64,000 nt of DNA from Pseudomonas sp. ZH-FAD (GCF_002803095.1 NZ_PGLR01000019.1:44807-108806), one strand, 5' to 3'; positions 16,376 to 25,417 are shown, counted from the first letter of the stretch. Numbers and translations are program-made. Notes: generated from the sequence alone by a model not told the origin.

Positions 16376-19093
16376 TCAGGCCGCCTGAGCATGCAGGCCA
16401 AAGCGCCGCACCACCCATTTCTCCAGCTCCGCCACGGCGAACAGCGCCAGGCCTGCCAGCAGTACCCGCAGCCATTCCTCTGGGCTCAGGCCGACCGAGC
16501 CGAATACCCCCTGCAGCGGCGGTGCATAGGTGAACAACAGCTGCAGCACCAGGCAGATGGCGATGGTCACCAGCACCGCGCGGTTGCCCAGCAGGGCGTC
16601 GCGGTTGAGCACCGAGCCGAAGATGCTGCGGCTGTTGAACAGGTAGAAGATTTCGCACATCACCACGGCATTCACTGCGATGGTGCGGGCGCTTTCCAGG
16701 CTGTTGCCAAGCTTCAGCTCCCAGAGGAACAGGCCGATGCCCGCGCCGGCAATCAGCAGCGAAACCATTACCACGCGCCAGACGAAGAAGCCGGATAGCA
16801 GGGGCTCGTTCGGTGCGCGTGGGGCGCGCTGCATCAAACCGCGTTCGCTGGGTTCGAAGGCCAGCGCCAGGCCCAGGGTGCTGGAGGTGACCATGTTGAT
16901 CCACAGCACCTGCGCCGGCGTCAGTGGCAGCACCACCTGGAACAGAATGGCGAAGATCACGATCAGCGACTGGCCGCCATTGGTCGGTAGAGAAAACAGG
17001 ATGAATTTCTTCAGGTTGTCGTAGATCGCCCGACCCTCGCGCACGGCCCCGGCGATGGTGGCGAAGTTGTCGTCGGCCAGCACTACTTCGGCTGCTTCCT
17101 TGGCCGCTTCGGTGCCCTTGTTGCCCATCGCCACGCCGACGTCGGCGCGCTTCAGGGCCGGTGCGTCGTTGACGCCATCGCCGGTCATGGCCACGACCTC
17201 GCCGCTGTCCTGCATGGCCTGCACCAGGCGCAGTTTGTGCTCGGGGCTGGCGCGGGCGAATACCTCGACGCCGGGCAACACCTCGCGCAGGCGGCGGTCA
17301 TCGAGCAGTTCCAGCTCGGCGCCGGTCATCGCCGGCAGGCCGACGCCGATGCCTAGTTGCGCACCGATGGCGCGGGCCGTCTCGGCATGGTCGCCAGTGA
17401 TCATCTTTACCCGGATGCCGGCTCGCTGGCATTCGGCGACAGCGGCGATGGCCTCCTCGCGTGGCGGGTCGATGATGCCGACCAGCGCGAGCAGAGTCAG
17501 CCCATCTTCTACGTCGTCGAAGCTCAGGTTGCGTTGCTCGGTCGGTGCCGTTTTGCTGGCCAGTGCCAGCAGGCGCAGGCCACGGGCAGCCAGATCGGTG
17601 GCCTGGCGTCGCCAGTAGTCGGCATCCAGAGCCGTGTTAGCGCCGTCGGCGCTGCGCTGGCTGGCGCACATTTCCAGCACGCGCTCGGGGGCGCCCTTGA
17701 GGTAGACCAGGCCATGGCCTGCGTGGTCATGGTGCAGGGTGGCCATGAAACGGTGTTCGGACTCGAACGGAATCGCGTCACTGCGGGGCAGTTGTGTGTG
17801 CAGCGACTGGATATCGAGACCGCTTTTCAGCGCCAGGGTCAGCAGCGCGCCTTCGGTCGGGTCGCCATGCAGTTGCCAGTGGCCGGCGGCGTCCTGTTGC
17901 AGGCGGGCGTCGTTGCACAGCTGTGCGGCACGGGCGATCTCCAGCAGTTCGGTGTCGGGCTCAAGCAGCTTGCCGTCCTGGTGGAAGGCGCCTTCCGGGG
18001 CATAGCCGACGCCGCTGATATCGAGGATGCGGCTGGCGCTGACCACGCGTTGTACGGTCATTTCGTTGCGGGTCAGGGTGCCGGTCTTGTCCGAGCAGAT
18101 CACCGTCACCGAGCCCAGGGTTTCCACTGCCGGCAGGCGGCGGACGATGGCATTGTGGCCGGCCATGCGCTGCACGCCGAGGGCGAGGATCACCGTCATG
18201 ATCGCCGGCAGACCCTCGGGGATGGCCGAGGCGGTCAGCGCCACCACCATCATGAACATCTCCCCCGGATTCTGGCTGTGCCAGAGGATGCCAAGGATGA
18301 AGGTGGCCAAGGCCAGGATCAGGATGATCACCGCCAGCCAGCGGCTGAACTGTTCGATCTGTCTCAGCAGCGGCGTGGACAACGCCTGTACCTGCTGCAG
18401 CATCGCGCCGATTCGGCCGAGCTCGGTGTCGGCGCCGCTGGCCACCACCACACCGCTGGCCTGGCCGCTACTGACCAGCGTGCCCGAATAAGCCATGCAG
18501 CGGCGGTCGCCGAGTGCGGCGTCGGCGTTGCAGTGCGCCACGGATTTTTCCACCGGTACCGATTCGCCGGTCAGCGCCGCTTCTTCCACCAGCAGGTTCT
18601 TCACGCTGATCAGGCGCAGGTCGGCTGGCACCTTGTCGCCGGATACCAGCAGCACGATGTCGCCGGGCACCAGGCGCTCGGCATCGATTTCATGGCGTTC
18701 ACCGCCACGCAGCACCATGGCGTGGGGCGAGAGCATGCTGCGGATGGCGTCCAGCGCGTTCTCCGCCTTGCCTTCCTGGATGAAGCCGATGATCACGTTG
18801 ATCAGCACGGCGGCAAGGATCACCGAGGTATCGACCCAATGGCCGAGCAGGGCGGTGATCAGGGCGGCGACCAGCATCATGTAGAGCAGCACGTTGTGGA
18901 ACTGATAGAGCAGGCGCAGCAGCGGTCCACGGCGTTGCGGCGGCGGCAGGCGGTTGGCGCCGTGGCGTTGCAGGCGCAGTTCGGCTTCGTCCTGGCTGAG
19001 ACCGCTGGCGCTGCTGTGCTGGGCATCGAGCGCTTGTTGTGCAGTCAAACCGTGCCAGGTGTGGTCACTATGTTGTGAGGGGGCATTGCCCAT
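16376..19093 (-). CDS. P2-type cation-transporting ATPase
   Basis: 905 aa from ATG 19093 (MGNAPSQHSDHTWHGLTAQQ), chosen because AAGGAGA precedes it; an open extension of 38 codons has no ribosome-binding site. Inner-membrane ion pump. N-terminal cation-ATPase domain, actuator motif LTGESVPVEKS, transmembrane-4 motif IPEGLPAIMTV (the PEGLP of SERCA-like pumps), phosphorylation site Asp335 in DKTGTLT, MITGDHAETA and TGDGVNDAPALKRADVGVAM hinge motif, and a C-terminal membrane domain. The PEGLP motif and length fit the P2A calcium or related cation branch; the ion (Ca2+, Na+ or Mn2+) cannot be settled here. The stress protein gene lies divergently 175 bp away. Confidence 0.9.
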   Translation of the reverse strand: MGNAPSQHSDHTWHGLTAQQALDAQHSSASGLSQDEAELRLQRHGANRLPPPQRRGPLLRLLYQFHNVLLYMMLVAALITALLGHWVDTSVILAAVLINVIIGFIQEGKAENALDAIRSMLSPHAMVLRGGERHEIDAERLVPGDIVLLVSGDKVPADLRLISVKNLLVEEAALTGESVPVEKSVAHCNADAALGDRRCMAYSGTLVSSGQASGVVVASGADTELGRIGAMLQQVQALSTPLLRQIEQFSRWLAVIILILALATFILGILWHSQNPGEMFMMVVALTASAIPEGLPAIMTVILALGVQRMAGHNAIVRRLPAVETLGSVTVICSDKTGTLTRNEMTVQRVVSASRILDISGVGYAPEGAFHQDGKLLEPDTELLEIARAAQLCNDARLQQDAAGHWQLHGDPTEGALLTLALKSGLDIQSLHTQLPRSDAIPFESEHRFMATLHHDHAGHGLVYLKGAPERVLEMCASQRSADGANTALDADYWRRQATDLAARGLRLLALASKTAPTEQRNLSFDDVEDGLTLLALVGIIDPPREEAIAAVAECQRAGIRVKMITGDHAETARAIGAQLGIGVGLPAMTGAELELLDDRRLREVLPGVEVFARASPEHKLRLVQAMQDSGEVVAMTGDGVNDAPALKRADVGVAMGNKGTEAAKEAAEVVLADDNFATIAGAVREGRAIYDNLKKFILFSLPTNGGQSLIVIFAILFQVVLPLTPAQVLWINMVTSSTLGLALAFEPSERGLMQRAPRAPNEPLLSGFFVWRVVMVSLLIAGAGIGLFLWELKLGNSLESARTIAVNAVVMCEIFYLFNSRSIFGSVLNRDALLGNRAVLVTIAICLVLQLLFTYAPPLQGVFGSVGLSPEEWLRVLLAGLALFAVAELEKWVVRRFGLHAQAA

Positions 19094-19268
19094 GCGGCGC
19101 GTCTCCTTGTTTGGGCCGGGCTGCGCTTGTTGGCCGCCATCCGGCGGGCAGTGAGCAGTCCTGATTACCCTAGTCCGCTTTACCGCGTCGGGCCTGACCT
19201 GCATCAAGGAGTACGGAGTCGAGAGGCGCTTGAATGTAACGCGGTGTTAAACCCATGGAGGAAACGAG

Positions 19269-20117
19269 ATGATCAAGATTCTGGTAGCGACCGACCTGTC
19301 CGAGCGTTCGGCGCATGCGGTGCAGCGCGCCGTGCAACTGATCCGCCGTCAGGGTGGCGGTGAGTGGAGTCTTCTGCATGTGATCGATGACGATGCGCCG
19401 GCCGCGCACGTGCAGCGTCAGGTGCAACAAGCCGAGACGCTCTTGCAGGCGCAGGCTGAACGCCTGGGCGAGCAGGCCGGCAGCATTCCGCGGGTGATCG
19501 TGGGCACTGGCGAGGCCGCGGCGGTGATCGTCGAGAGCGCGCAGGGCATGGGCGCCGATCTACTGCTGGTGGGCGCGCATCGCAAGTCGGCGCTGCGCGA
19601 CTTCTTCGTCGGCACCACGCTCGAACGCGTGGTGCGCAGCAGCCATCTGCCGGTGCTGCGGGTCAATGGCCCGGTGACCCACGAGTATCGTCATGCGCTG
19701 CTGGCGATGGACCTGTCGCGTACGTCGCAACAGGCTCTGAACCGGGCGCGTGAGCTGGGCCTGGCGAGCCTGGACAACCTGCATGTGGCCAGTGCGGTCG
19801 AGCCGGTGGCGGCGGGCGCGATGATGGAAGCCGGCATCAGCGCCGAGGTGCTGGAGAATCAGCGTGAGCTGCTGCGTCAGCAACTGGTGGAGCGCCTCGA
19901 TGCAGTCGGCGCGAAGCTGGGTCACGAGCGTTTGCTGGTGCAGATCGGCTCACCGGAAGGGGTGATTGGCGAGGCCTTGCGCCACTCCGGCGCGGACCTG
20001 CTGGTCCTGGGCACCCACGCCCGTGAAGGCGTTTCGCGCTTCTTCCTCGGCAGCGTGGCCAGCCAACTGCTGGCGTCGGTCGACAGCGACGCCTTGATCG
20101 TGCCGCCGGCTGACTGA
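19269..20117 (+). CDS. Tandem-domain universal stress protein
   Basis: 282 aa made of two UspA folds (residues ~1-140 and ~145-282). The first begins MIKILVATDLSERSAHAVQR; the second ends in VLGTHAREGVSRFFLGSVAS, where GxxG-x9-G(S) is the ATP-binding signature. Cytoplasmic; two-domain Usp proteins of UspE type are induced by starvation, oxygen limitation or respiratory stress. GGAGGAAACGAG precedes the ATG. Its divergent neighbour is the P2-type ATPase, a pairing frequent in anaerobically induced (Anr) clusters, but I see no clear Anr box between them. Confidence 0.9.
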   Translation: MIKILVATDLSERSAHAVQRAVQLIRRQGGGEWSLLHVIDDDAPAAHVQRQVQQAETLLQAQAERLGEQAGSIPRVIVGTGEAAAVIVESAQGMGADLLLVGAHRKSALRDFFVGTTLERVVRSSHLPVLRVNGPVTHEYRHALLAMDLSRTSQQALNRARELGLASLDNLHVASAVEPVAAGAMMEAGISAEVLENQRELLRQQLVERLDAVGAKLGHERLLVQIGSPEGVIGEALRHSGADLLVLGTHAREGVSRFFLGSVASQLLASVDSDALIVPPAD

Positions 20118-20130
20118 GCGGCTATGACCT

Positions 20131-20190
20131 GTAGCCTGGATGAAATCCAGGGAGCCCTTGCAAAAGCCCCCGGATTGCATCCGGGCTACG
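20131..20190. repeat. REP-like inverted repeat
   Basis: GTAGCCTGGAT (20131-20141) is answered by ATCCGGGCTAC (20179-20189), with an inner ATCCAGGG/CCCCGGAT match. It lies between the convergent stress-protein and acyltransferase genes. Confidence 0.7.
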
Positions 20191-20197
20191 CGGTGGA

Positions 20198-20980
20198 TTA
20201 GGCAGCTTCGGCTTCGGTCGGCACCATGGCGGGCGTTTCCAGTTGCAAGGCACAGGCGATGATGGCCTGGCTGTGCCGGGCCAGCTCGTTGCGGCTGCGT
20301 GATTCGCTGGGAATCGGCGCAAGCAGGCGTATCTCCACTTCACAGGCCGAGCTCGAGAGCAGGCGCAGCAGGTGCGAAAGCATGTCGTCGTCGCCGATAA
20401 AGGGGGCCACGGGGCAGGGCTGGCCGTCGCGCAGATAACGGATGGCGACGGGTTGTACGGCCACGCCGCTGTCGATGGCGCTGCTCAGCAGGCGGCCGTG
20501 GAACGTGCGCAGCGCGAGGCCGTCGGTGGTAGTGCCTTCGGGAAATATCAGCAGGTGATGACCCTGCTGCAGATGGCGGGTGAGCTGCTGGCCGACCTGG
20601 CTGCTGTCGCCCGCACCGCGGCGGATGAACTGCGTGCCGGCCTTGTGTGCCAGCCAGCCGGCGACCGGCCAGTCGCGCACCTCCGCCTTGGACAGGAAGG
20701 ACAGCGGCTGCAGGGCGCCCAACAGCGGAATGTCGGTCCATGACACATGGTTGCTGACCCACAGCATCGGCTGCGTCGGCAGCTCGCCCTCGACCCGCAC
20801 GCGAAATGGCAGGGCGCCGCCCAGGCGCGCCAGAAACCAGCGCGTCAGACGTTGGCGCAGCGGCATCAGGTCATGCCGAACCACCCGCTCGAACAGGCTG
20901 ACGATGCCGGCCAGCAAGGTGCCGAAGGCGATTACCAGGGCCAGATGAAAGAGGCGCAGGGACAGACGCAGTTTGGCCAT
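20198..20980 (-). CDS. olsA: Lyso-ornithine lipid acyltransferase (PlsC family)
   Basis: 260 aa from ATG 20980 (MAKLRLSLRLFHLALVIAFG), with GGAGG 5 nt upstream. A membrane-anchored acyltransferase: N-terminal hydrophobic helix (~8-28), then the catalytic NHVSWTD (H-x4-D) and LIFPEGTTTDG (the glycerol-phosphate binding block). On motif grounds alone it is an acyl-ACP/CoA:1-acyl-phosphate O-acyltransferase. The olsB homolog immediately upstream in the same direction makes OlsA, which adds the second acyl chain to lyso-ornithine lipid, the likely role. A REP palindrome sits between the two genes. Confidence 0.85.
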   Translation of the reverse strand: MAKLRLSLRLFHLALVIAFGTLLAGIVSLFERVVRHDLMPLRQRLTRWFLARLGGALPFRVRVEGELPTQPMLWVSNHVSWTDIPLLGALQPLSFLSKAEVRDWPVAGWLAHKAGTQFIRRGAGDSSQVGQQLTRHLQQGHHLLIFPEGTTTDGLALRTFHGRLLSSAIDSGVAVQPVAIRYLRDGQPCPVAPFIGDDDMLSHLLRLLSSSACEVEIRLLAPIPSESRSRNELARHSQAIIACALQLETPAMVPTEAEAA

Positions 20981-21058
20981 TGAGGCCTCCGCTCGTGAAT
21001 GAGTGCCGACATTATCCATGGCTCGAACCGCTTGGCGATGCCTGATCGTCATGTGTTC

Positions 21059-21123
21059 TGTAGGAGCGAGCTCTGCTCGCGAATGCTGGACACTCTCGTT
21101 CGCGAGCAGAGCTCGCTCCTACA
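21059..21123. repeat. REP palindrome with perfect 25-bp arms
   Basis: Left arm 21059-21083 begins TGTAGGAGCGAGCTCTGCTC; right arm 21099-21123 is its exact complement, with a 15-bp loop. This is the classic Pseudomonas GTAGGAGCGAGC REP (BIME-like pair), here inside the olsB-olsA operon. Confidence 0.9.
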
Positions 21124-21131
21124 GCCGGGTT

Positions 21132-21863
21132 TCAGACTGCCGCCTTGAAGTGCCGGGCATAGCGTGGGCACAGCTCGTCGCGCTTGAGCAGGATGAACAC
21201 GTCGGCCACCTGGAAGTCCTTGTCCCAGCACGGCTCGCCGCAGATTTTCGCGCCCAGGCGCATGTAAGCCTTGAGCAGTGGTGGCATCTCGGCGATGACG
21301 TTGCCCGGCAGATCCAGTTGCGGCAGGGGATGCTTGGGCTCGGCACGCAGGTGTTCGGTGCACAGGTAACGTTCGCGCAGGCGCTGCATCACGGCATGCG
21401 CCTGGATGCCGCCGTCCTGCATGGAGATGCTGGCGCAGCCCATCAGGTAGCGGTAGCCGCCTTCGTTGAGTACTTCGGCCAGTTCGCCCCAGAGCACGGC
21501 GATGGTGGCGCCGTTGCGGTAGGCGACATCGACGCAGGTGCGGCCGATTTCCAGTACCGGGCCTTCCAGCTTGGCCAGGCCGTGCAGGGCGAATTCCTCT
21601 TCGCTGTAGTAGCGACCGAGACCCGCGGCGGCCTGGTGGTCGAGCAGGCGGGTGGTGGCGACCAGTTCGCCGCTGTTGAGATCACGCACGCCGATATGGC
21701 TGCAGTGGATGTCGTAGTCGTCCATGTCCAGACCCAGTTCGGCGCCGTTGAGCTTGGCATCGAATTCCGCGCTGAATACGCGGTAGCGCAAGGCCTGAGC
21801 TTCACGCAGGGCGGCGGGGCCTTGCAGACGTTCGGCCTGCAGACGGCGAGCGGTTTGAGTCAT
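21132..21863 (-). CDS. olsB: Ornithine N-alpha-acyltransferase (first step of ornithine lipid synthesis)
   Basis: 243 aa, GNAT-like acyltransferase that transfers a 3-hydroxyacyl group from ACP to ornithine. Sequence blocks [43 protein letters not shown] and [13 protein letters not shown] are those of the OlsB/hemolysin-like acyltransferase family; C-terminal [20 protein letters not shown] is the second conserved stretch. It precedes olsA in the same direction (about 150 bp apart). Ornithine lipids replace phospholipids under phosphate limitation in Pseudomonas; no Pho box is obvious just upstream. GGAGGATC lies before the ATG. Confidence 0.88.
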   Translation of the reverse strand: MTQTARRLQAERLQGPAALREAQALRYRVFSAEFDAKLNGAELGLDMDDYDIHCSHIGVRDLNSGELVATTRLLDHQAAAGLGRYYSEEEFALHGLAKLEGPVLEIGRTCVDVAYRNGATIAVLWGELAEVLNEGGYRYLMGCASISMQDGGIQAHAVMQRLRERYLCTEHLRAEPKHPLPQLDLPGNVIAEMPPLLKAYMRLGAKICGEPCWDKDFQVADVFILLKRDELCPRYARHFKAAV

Positions 21864-21989
21864 GCCAGATCCTCCGTGTGCCGGCTGAATGCTTGCAGCC
21901 GGTCGATCTTGTTGGGCAAGCTCAGGCTAGGTAGCTGCGGTGTCACCACCGTGAAGCTTTTTTTATGCTTATGTGACAGCGGCCCGGTT

Positions 21990-22129
21990 GGACACTTTTA
22001 AAAACGTAGGCGAGGCAGCCAGTGCAAGGCAAAAACAGGCGAAAAAGCGGAGTTTACGAGTTGTAAATGAGCATTTTGAGCCTGTTTTTAACGCAGCAAT
22101 GGCAACGCAGGTAGTTTTTAGAGGTGTCC
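21990..22129. mobile_element. 140-bp MITE-like palindromic element
   Basis: Imperfect terminal inverted repeats GGACACTTTTAAAAAC (21990-22005) and, at the other end, the complement of GGACACCTCTAAAAAC (22114-22129). The whole element folds on itself: inner arms AAAAACAGGC and GCCTGTTTTT flank a central TTTACgagttGTAAA. Base composition is more AT-rich than the neighbouring genes. It carries no gene, but it adds a spurious open N-terminus to the next gene. I have the impression of having seen this sequence widely in Pseudomonas intergenic DNA. Confidence 0.75.
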
Positions 22130-22155
22130 GGCTGCGGCTGCGAGGAGCCCGTGCG

Positions 22156-23046
22156 ATGCCCTGGTCGAGTCTGTTTCAGCCCAGTGAGCGCCTGACTGCC
22201 GAGGTGGGCCTGGAAGACTGGTACGCCCGTTTGCTGGAGCGTCTGGGCGGCACGCCGCAACCCTTCGAACTGGCGCTGATGGGCGGCCTGCTGGCGGCCA
22301 CGCCGGGGTTGGCGTTTCTCGCCGGCTATCAGGCGGCGTTGCGCATGCTGTGGCCGGCGGCGCCCTGGACGGCAGGCGCCCTGTGCGTGACGGAGAACCG
22401 CAGCACCCGCCCGGCGGACATGAACACGCGTATCGACGGCCTGCAGATCACGGGGCGCAAGGATTTCGTCACCGCTGCCGAATGTGCCGACTGGCTGCTG
22501 GTGGCGGCGCGCGAGGAGGACGAGGGGCAGGCGCCGCGTCTGGCTCTGGGCGTGGTACGCCAGGGCGCGCCAGGTGTACGTATCGAGCCGCTGCCGGCCC
22601 TGCCGTTGATGCCGGATATCGGCCATGCGCGACTGCACCTGGAACAGGCCCACGGCGAGCGCCTGGCCGGCGACGGCTGGGACGACTACGTCAAGCCCTT
22701 CCGCACCCTGGAAGACGTGCACGTACTTACCGCTGTTGTCGCCTGGCAGTTTGGCGTGGGGCGCGATTGTGCCTGGCCTGAAACGCTGCTATTGCGCCTG
22801 CAGGCGCTGCTGGCCGGTTGTGCCGAGGTCGCGCGGCAGGCGCCCGATGCGCCCACCACCCATCTGCTGCTGGCCGGGTTGTTCGCCGAGCAGCAGGCGT
22901 TGGCGGGCGAGCTGGAGGTGGCCTTTGCCGGCGGTCCTGTGCGCTGGGCCGAGCTGTGGCAGCGCGACAAGGGCTTGCTGCGCATCGCCGAGGCGGCGCG
23001 CAGCAAGCGTCTGGAGAAAGCGCGGCGGATTGTCGCCGGCCGTTGA
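22156..23046 (+). CDS. Acyl-CoA dehydrogenase-like protein
   Basis: 296 aa from ATG 22156 (MPWSSLFQPSERLTAEVGLE); GAGGAG lies 8 nt upstream. An open frame from 21973 is just the MITE-like repeat read through. Features: an N-terminal helical segment with GGLLAATPGLAFLAGYQAAL, a middle part with TENRSTRPADMNTRIDGLQI then TGRKDFVTAAECADWLLVAA resembling the beta domain of acyl-CoA dehydrogenases (G-x-K-x-F/W-V-T-x-A), and a C-terminal helical part. It is shorter than true acyl-CoA dehydrogenases (~380 aa) and I do not see the catalytic glutamate, so activity is uncertain. Confidence 0.6.
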   Translation: MPWSSLFQPSERLTAEVGLEDWYARLLERLGGTPQPFELALMGGLLAATPGLAFLAGYQAALRMLWPAAPWTAGALCVTENRSTRPADMNTRIDGLQITGRKDFVTAAECADWLLVAAREEDEGQAPRLALGVVRQGAPGVRIEPLPALPLMPDIGHARLHLEQAHGERLAGDGWDDYVKPFRTLEDVHVLTAVVAWQFGVGRDCAWPETLLLRLQALLAGCAEVARQAPDAPTTHLLLAGLFAEQQALAGELEVAFAGGPVRWAELWQRDKGLLRIAEAARSKRLEKARRIVAGR

Positions 23047-23112
23047 TCCATATCAGTACCTATCGCTGTTCGTGCACGTAAGGTTGCCTCGCGAATCATC
23101 CAAGAGGTTTCC

Positions 23113-23898
23113 ATGCGCCGCGAGCCCATCGTGCTGTTCGATAACGGCAGCCACCAATGCCTGATGTTCGATGACCTGGTCAGCGGCGAGGGCGTGCAAT
23201 CCAACCAGTTTCTGATCACCGACAACGAGCAGTACCTGCTGCTCGATCCGGGTGGTGATCTGACCTACACGCCGCTGTCGCTGGAACTGTCCAAGCACAT
23301 TCCGGTGCAGGACCTGACCTACATCTTCGCCTCGCACCAGGACCCGGACATCATCGCCTCGCTGGACAAGTGGCTGTTGCACACCCGCGCGCGGGTGATC
23401 TGCTCCAAGCTGTGGGCGCGTTTTCTGCCGCACCTGACCGCCAACTACCTGGTGTTGAGCCGTGGCATCAACACCTTCGATCGCATCATCGCGTTGCCGG
23501 ATCGTGGCCAGAGCATCCCGCTGGGCAAGTGCTCGCTCAAGGCCGTACCGGCGCACTTCCTGCACTCGGTGGGCAACTTCCAGGTCTATGACCCGGTGAG
23601 CAAGATCCTTTTCTCCGGTGACATGGGTGCCTCGATGGTCGACGACGCTTCGCCGGTGCGCGACTTCGTCAACCACGTACCGAATATGGAAGGTTTCCAT
23701 CGCCGTTATATGGCCGGTAACAAGGCCTGTCGCCTGTGGGCGGCGATGGTGCGGCAGATGGATGTGGAAATGATCGTGCCGCAGCACGGCCGGCCTTTTG
23801 TCGGCCCGGAAATGATCAGCGCCTTCCTCTACTGGATCGAGAACCTCGAATGCGGTCTCGATCTGATGGGCCCGGAGGATTACCAACTGCCCAAATGA
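23113..23898 (+). CDS. Metallo-beta-lactamase-fold di-iron (ODP-type) protein
   Basis: 261 aa, cytoplasmic, no signal peptide. It has the layout of the flavodiiron/ODP metallo-beta-lactamase domain: SHQDPDI (residues ~75-81, in place of the hydrolase HxHxDH), AHFLHSVGNF, LFSGDMGAS and a late PQHGRPF histidine. The replaced first-site ligands argue for a di-iron oxygen- or NO-binding centre instead of a zinc hydrolase. There is no flavodoxin or rubredoxin domain, so an electron partner would be separate. ODP proteins can act as oxygen sensors for chemotaxis; no chemotaxis gene is adjacent. AGAGG precedes the ATG. Confidence 0.75.
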   Translation: MRREPIVLFDNGSHQCLMFDDLVSGEGVQSNQFLITDNEQYLLLDPGGDLTYTPLSLELSKHIPVQDLTYIFASHQDPDIIASLDKWLLHTRARVICSKLWARFLPHLTANYLVLSRGINTFDRIIALPDRGQSIPLGKCSLKAVPAHFLHSVGNFQVYDPVSKILFSGDMGASMVDDASPVRDFVNHVPNMEGFHRRYMAGNKACRLWAAMVRQMDVEMIVPQHGRPFVGPEMISAFLYWIENLECGLDLMGPEDYQLPK

Positions 23899-23981
23899 GG
23901 GGCGCAGATGGCGGTTCCGTCGCTTCAAGCCGTCATCATGGCCATGCTAGGGTGCGCCTCGGTCATTAACCGAGGCCCATC

Positions 23982-25100
23982 ATGTTCATCCCTTCTCTTC
24001 GTCGACTGAGCCTGGCGCTCGGTTTCAGTCTGGCTGCCAGCACCGCCTTGGCAGAAAACTGGCCGCAACCCGACTGGCAGAGCCAAACCCGCGTCGAGAG
24101 CGCCGCGCTGGCTGAGCTCGAACAGTATGCCTTTCCGGAACGCGATGACGTCGAGCGCACGGGCGTGCGTACCGATGCGCTGTTGGTGATACGCGACGGG
24201 CAGATCGTTTACGAGCGCTACGCCGAACCGACCACGGCGCGGACCGCGCACCTGACCTGGTCAATGGCCAAGAGCCTGCTCGCCACCACCCTCGGCGTCG
24301 CTTACGGCGAGGGGCGCTTCAAGCTCGATGCAGCGGCCGCGCAGTACTACCCGGCGATGGCCGAGCACCCGCAGATCAAGATCGGTCACTTGCTCAACTG
24401 GGCCTCGGGCCTGGCCTGGGAAGAGGACTACGAGTACGCGCCACTGAAATCCTCGGTGGTGGCCATGCTCTACACCCGCGGCCGTGCCGACATGGCGGCC
24501 TTCACCGCTGCGCATGCGGCGGGCGCTGCGCCGGGCACGCGCTTTCGTTATTCCAGTGGCGACAGCAACGTGCTGGCTGCCGCGTTGCGCGGCATGGTCG
24601 GCGAGCAGTCTTACGCTGATTATCCCTGGACAGCACTGTTCGAGCCGCTGGGCATCACCAGCGCGACCTGGGAGCGCGATGCCAGCGGTACCTTCGTCGC
24701 GTCGTCCTATGCCTACCTGAGCGCGCGCGACCTGGCCCGTGTCGGCCTGCTGATGCAGCGCGGCGGTCGCTGGGGCGAGCGCCAGTTGCTGCCGGCTGCC
24801 TGGGTCGATTTCGTCTCCACGCCTTTCGCTGGCTACCAGCCGCAGTTGGCCAAGCCGGGTGATGCCGTGCCAGGCGGGCATTGGTGGCTCAACGCCGAAC
24901 TACCAGGCAGCACGCGGCCCTGGCCGGATGCACCAGCCGATACCATCGCCGCGCTCGGGCATTGGGGGCAGGGGCTGTACGTGATGCCTCAAGAAAACCT
25001 GCTGGTGGTGCGTTACGCCGATGACCGTGACGGCAGCTTCCAGCACAACGACCTGCTCAAACGCGTGCGTGCGGCCTTCGCCGCAGAGGTGCAGCCATGA
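23982..25100 (+). CDS. Secreted serine hydrolase, class C beta-lactamase-like
   Basis: 372 aa. Signal peptide 1-24 (ends STALAENW). Catalytic Ser94-Met-Ala-Lys97 in LTWSMAKSLL (SxxK), then YSSGDSN as the YxN-type motif, and GHWGQGLYV as the third, HxG-like element. These are the AmpC/EstB/6-aminohexanoate-hydrolase family (PF00144) features. Most non-resistance members are esterases, peptidases or amide hydrolases; I see no reason to call it a resistance beta-lactamase. Its stop overlaps the next start (ATGA), so it is coupled to the small membrane protein downstream. Confidence 0.85.
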   Translation: MFIPSLRRLSLALGFSLAASTALAENWPQPDWQSQTRVESAALAELEQYAFPERDDVERTGVRTDALLVIRDGQIVYERYAEPTTARTAHLTWSMAKSLLATTLGVAYGEGRFKLDAAAAQYYPAMAEHPQIKIGHLLNWASGLAWEEDYEYAPLKSSVVAMLYTRGRADMAAFTAAHAAGAAPGTRFRYSSGDSNVLAAALRGMVGEQSYADYPWTALFEPLGITSATWERDASGTFVASSYAYLSARDLARVGLLMQRGGRWGERQLLPAAWVDFVSTPFAGYQPQLAKPGDAVPGGHWWLNAELPGSTRPWPDAPADTIAALGHWGQGLYVMPQENLLVVRYADDRDGSFQHNDLLKRVRAAFAAEVQP

Positions 25101-25417
25101 TCCGTCGTCATCCGATTCTCAGCGTGCTGGCGCTGCTGCTGATTATGCTGCTGGCCTGGGCCTGGCCGAACCGCGCGCATCTGGCGGCGTTCCCCGACAT
25201 CATCGGCGCCTACACGGCCAAGGAGTACTGCTCCTGCCGCTACGTCAGCGGCAACCCGGCGGCCTACTGTGAAGGCTACGTGAAACAGTACGTGCCAATC
25301 AGCAGCCTGCTCGATGACGACAGCGCCAAGCGCGTCACCGCCAGTGGGCTGGGCCGTACTCACAGCGCGGCCTGGTTGGGCGAGCGGCAGGGCTGTCAGT
25401 TGTTGCCGAGCAAGTAG
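25097..25417 (+). CDS. Membrane-anchored periplasmic Cys-containing protein, unknown function
   Basis: 106 aa. N-terminal hydrophobic helix (residues ~6-24, PILSVLALLLIMLLAWAWP) with positive residues before it, then a short periplasmic part with four cysteines (two in YCSCRYV, then AAYCEGY and GCQLLP), enough for disulfides or metal binding. It overlaps the serine hydrolase gene by 4 bp (ATGA), indicating translational coupling and related function. Its TAG stop is the first triplet of a REP palindrome. Conserved pairing with the hydrolase would be informative; I do not recognise the family. Confidence 0.75.
   Translation: MIRRHPILSVLALLLIMLLAWAWPNRAHLAAFPDIIGAYTAKEYCSCRYVSGNPAAYCEGYVKQYVPISSLLDDDSAKRVTASGLGRTHSAAWLGERQGCQLLPSK

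Noticed and set aside
21973..22155. Extended N-terminus of the acyl-CoA dehydrogenase-like gene
   Set aside because: The extension is the MITE-like palindrome read in frame; a well-placed ribosome-binding site precedes ATG 22156.
23982..25100. Antibiotic-resistance class C beta-lactamase
   Set aside because: It has SxxK, but the third motif is GHWGQG rather than KTG, and the gene context is not AmpC-like; a general hydrolase is more likely.
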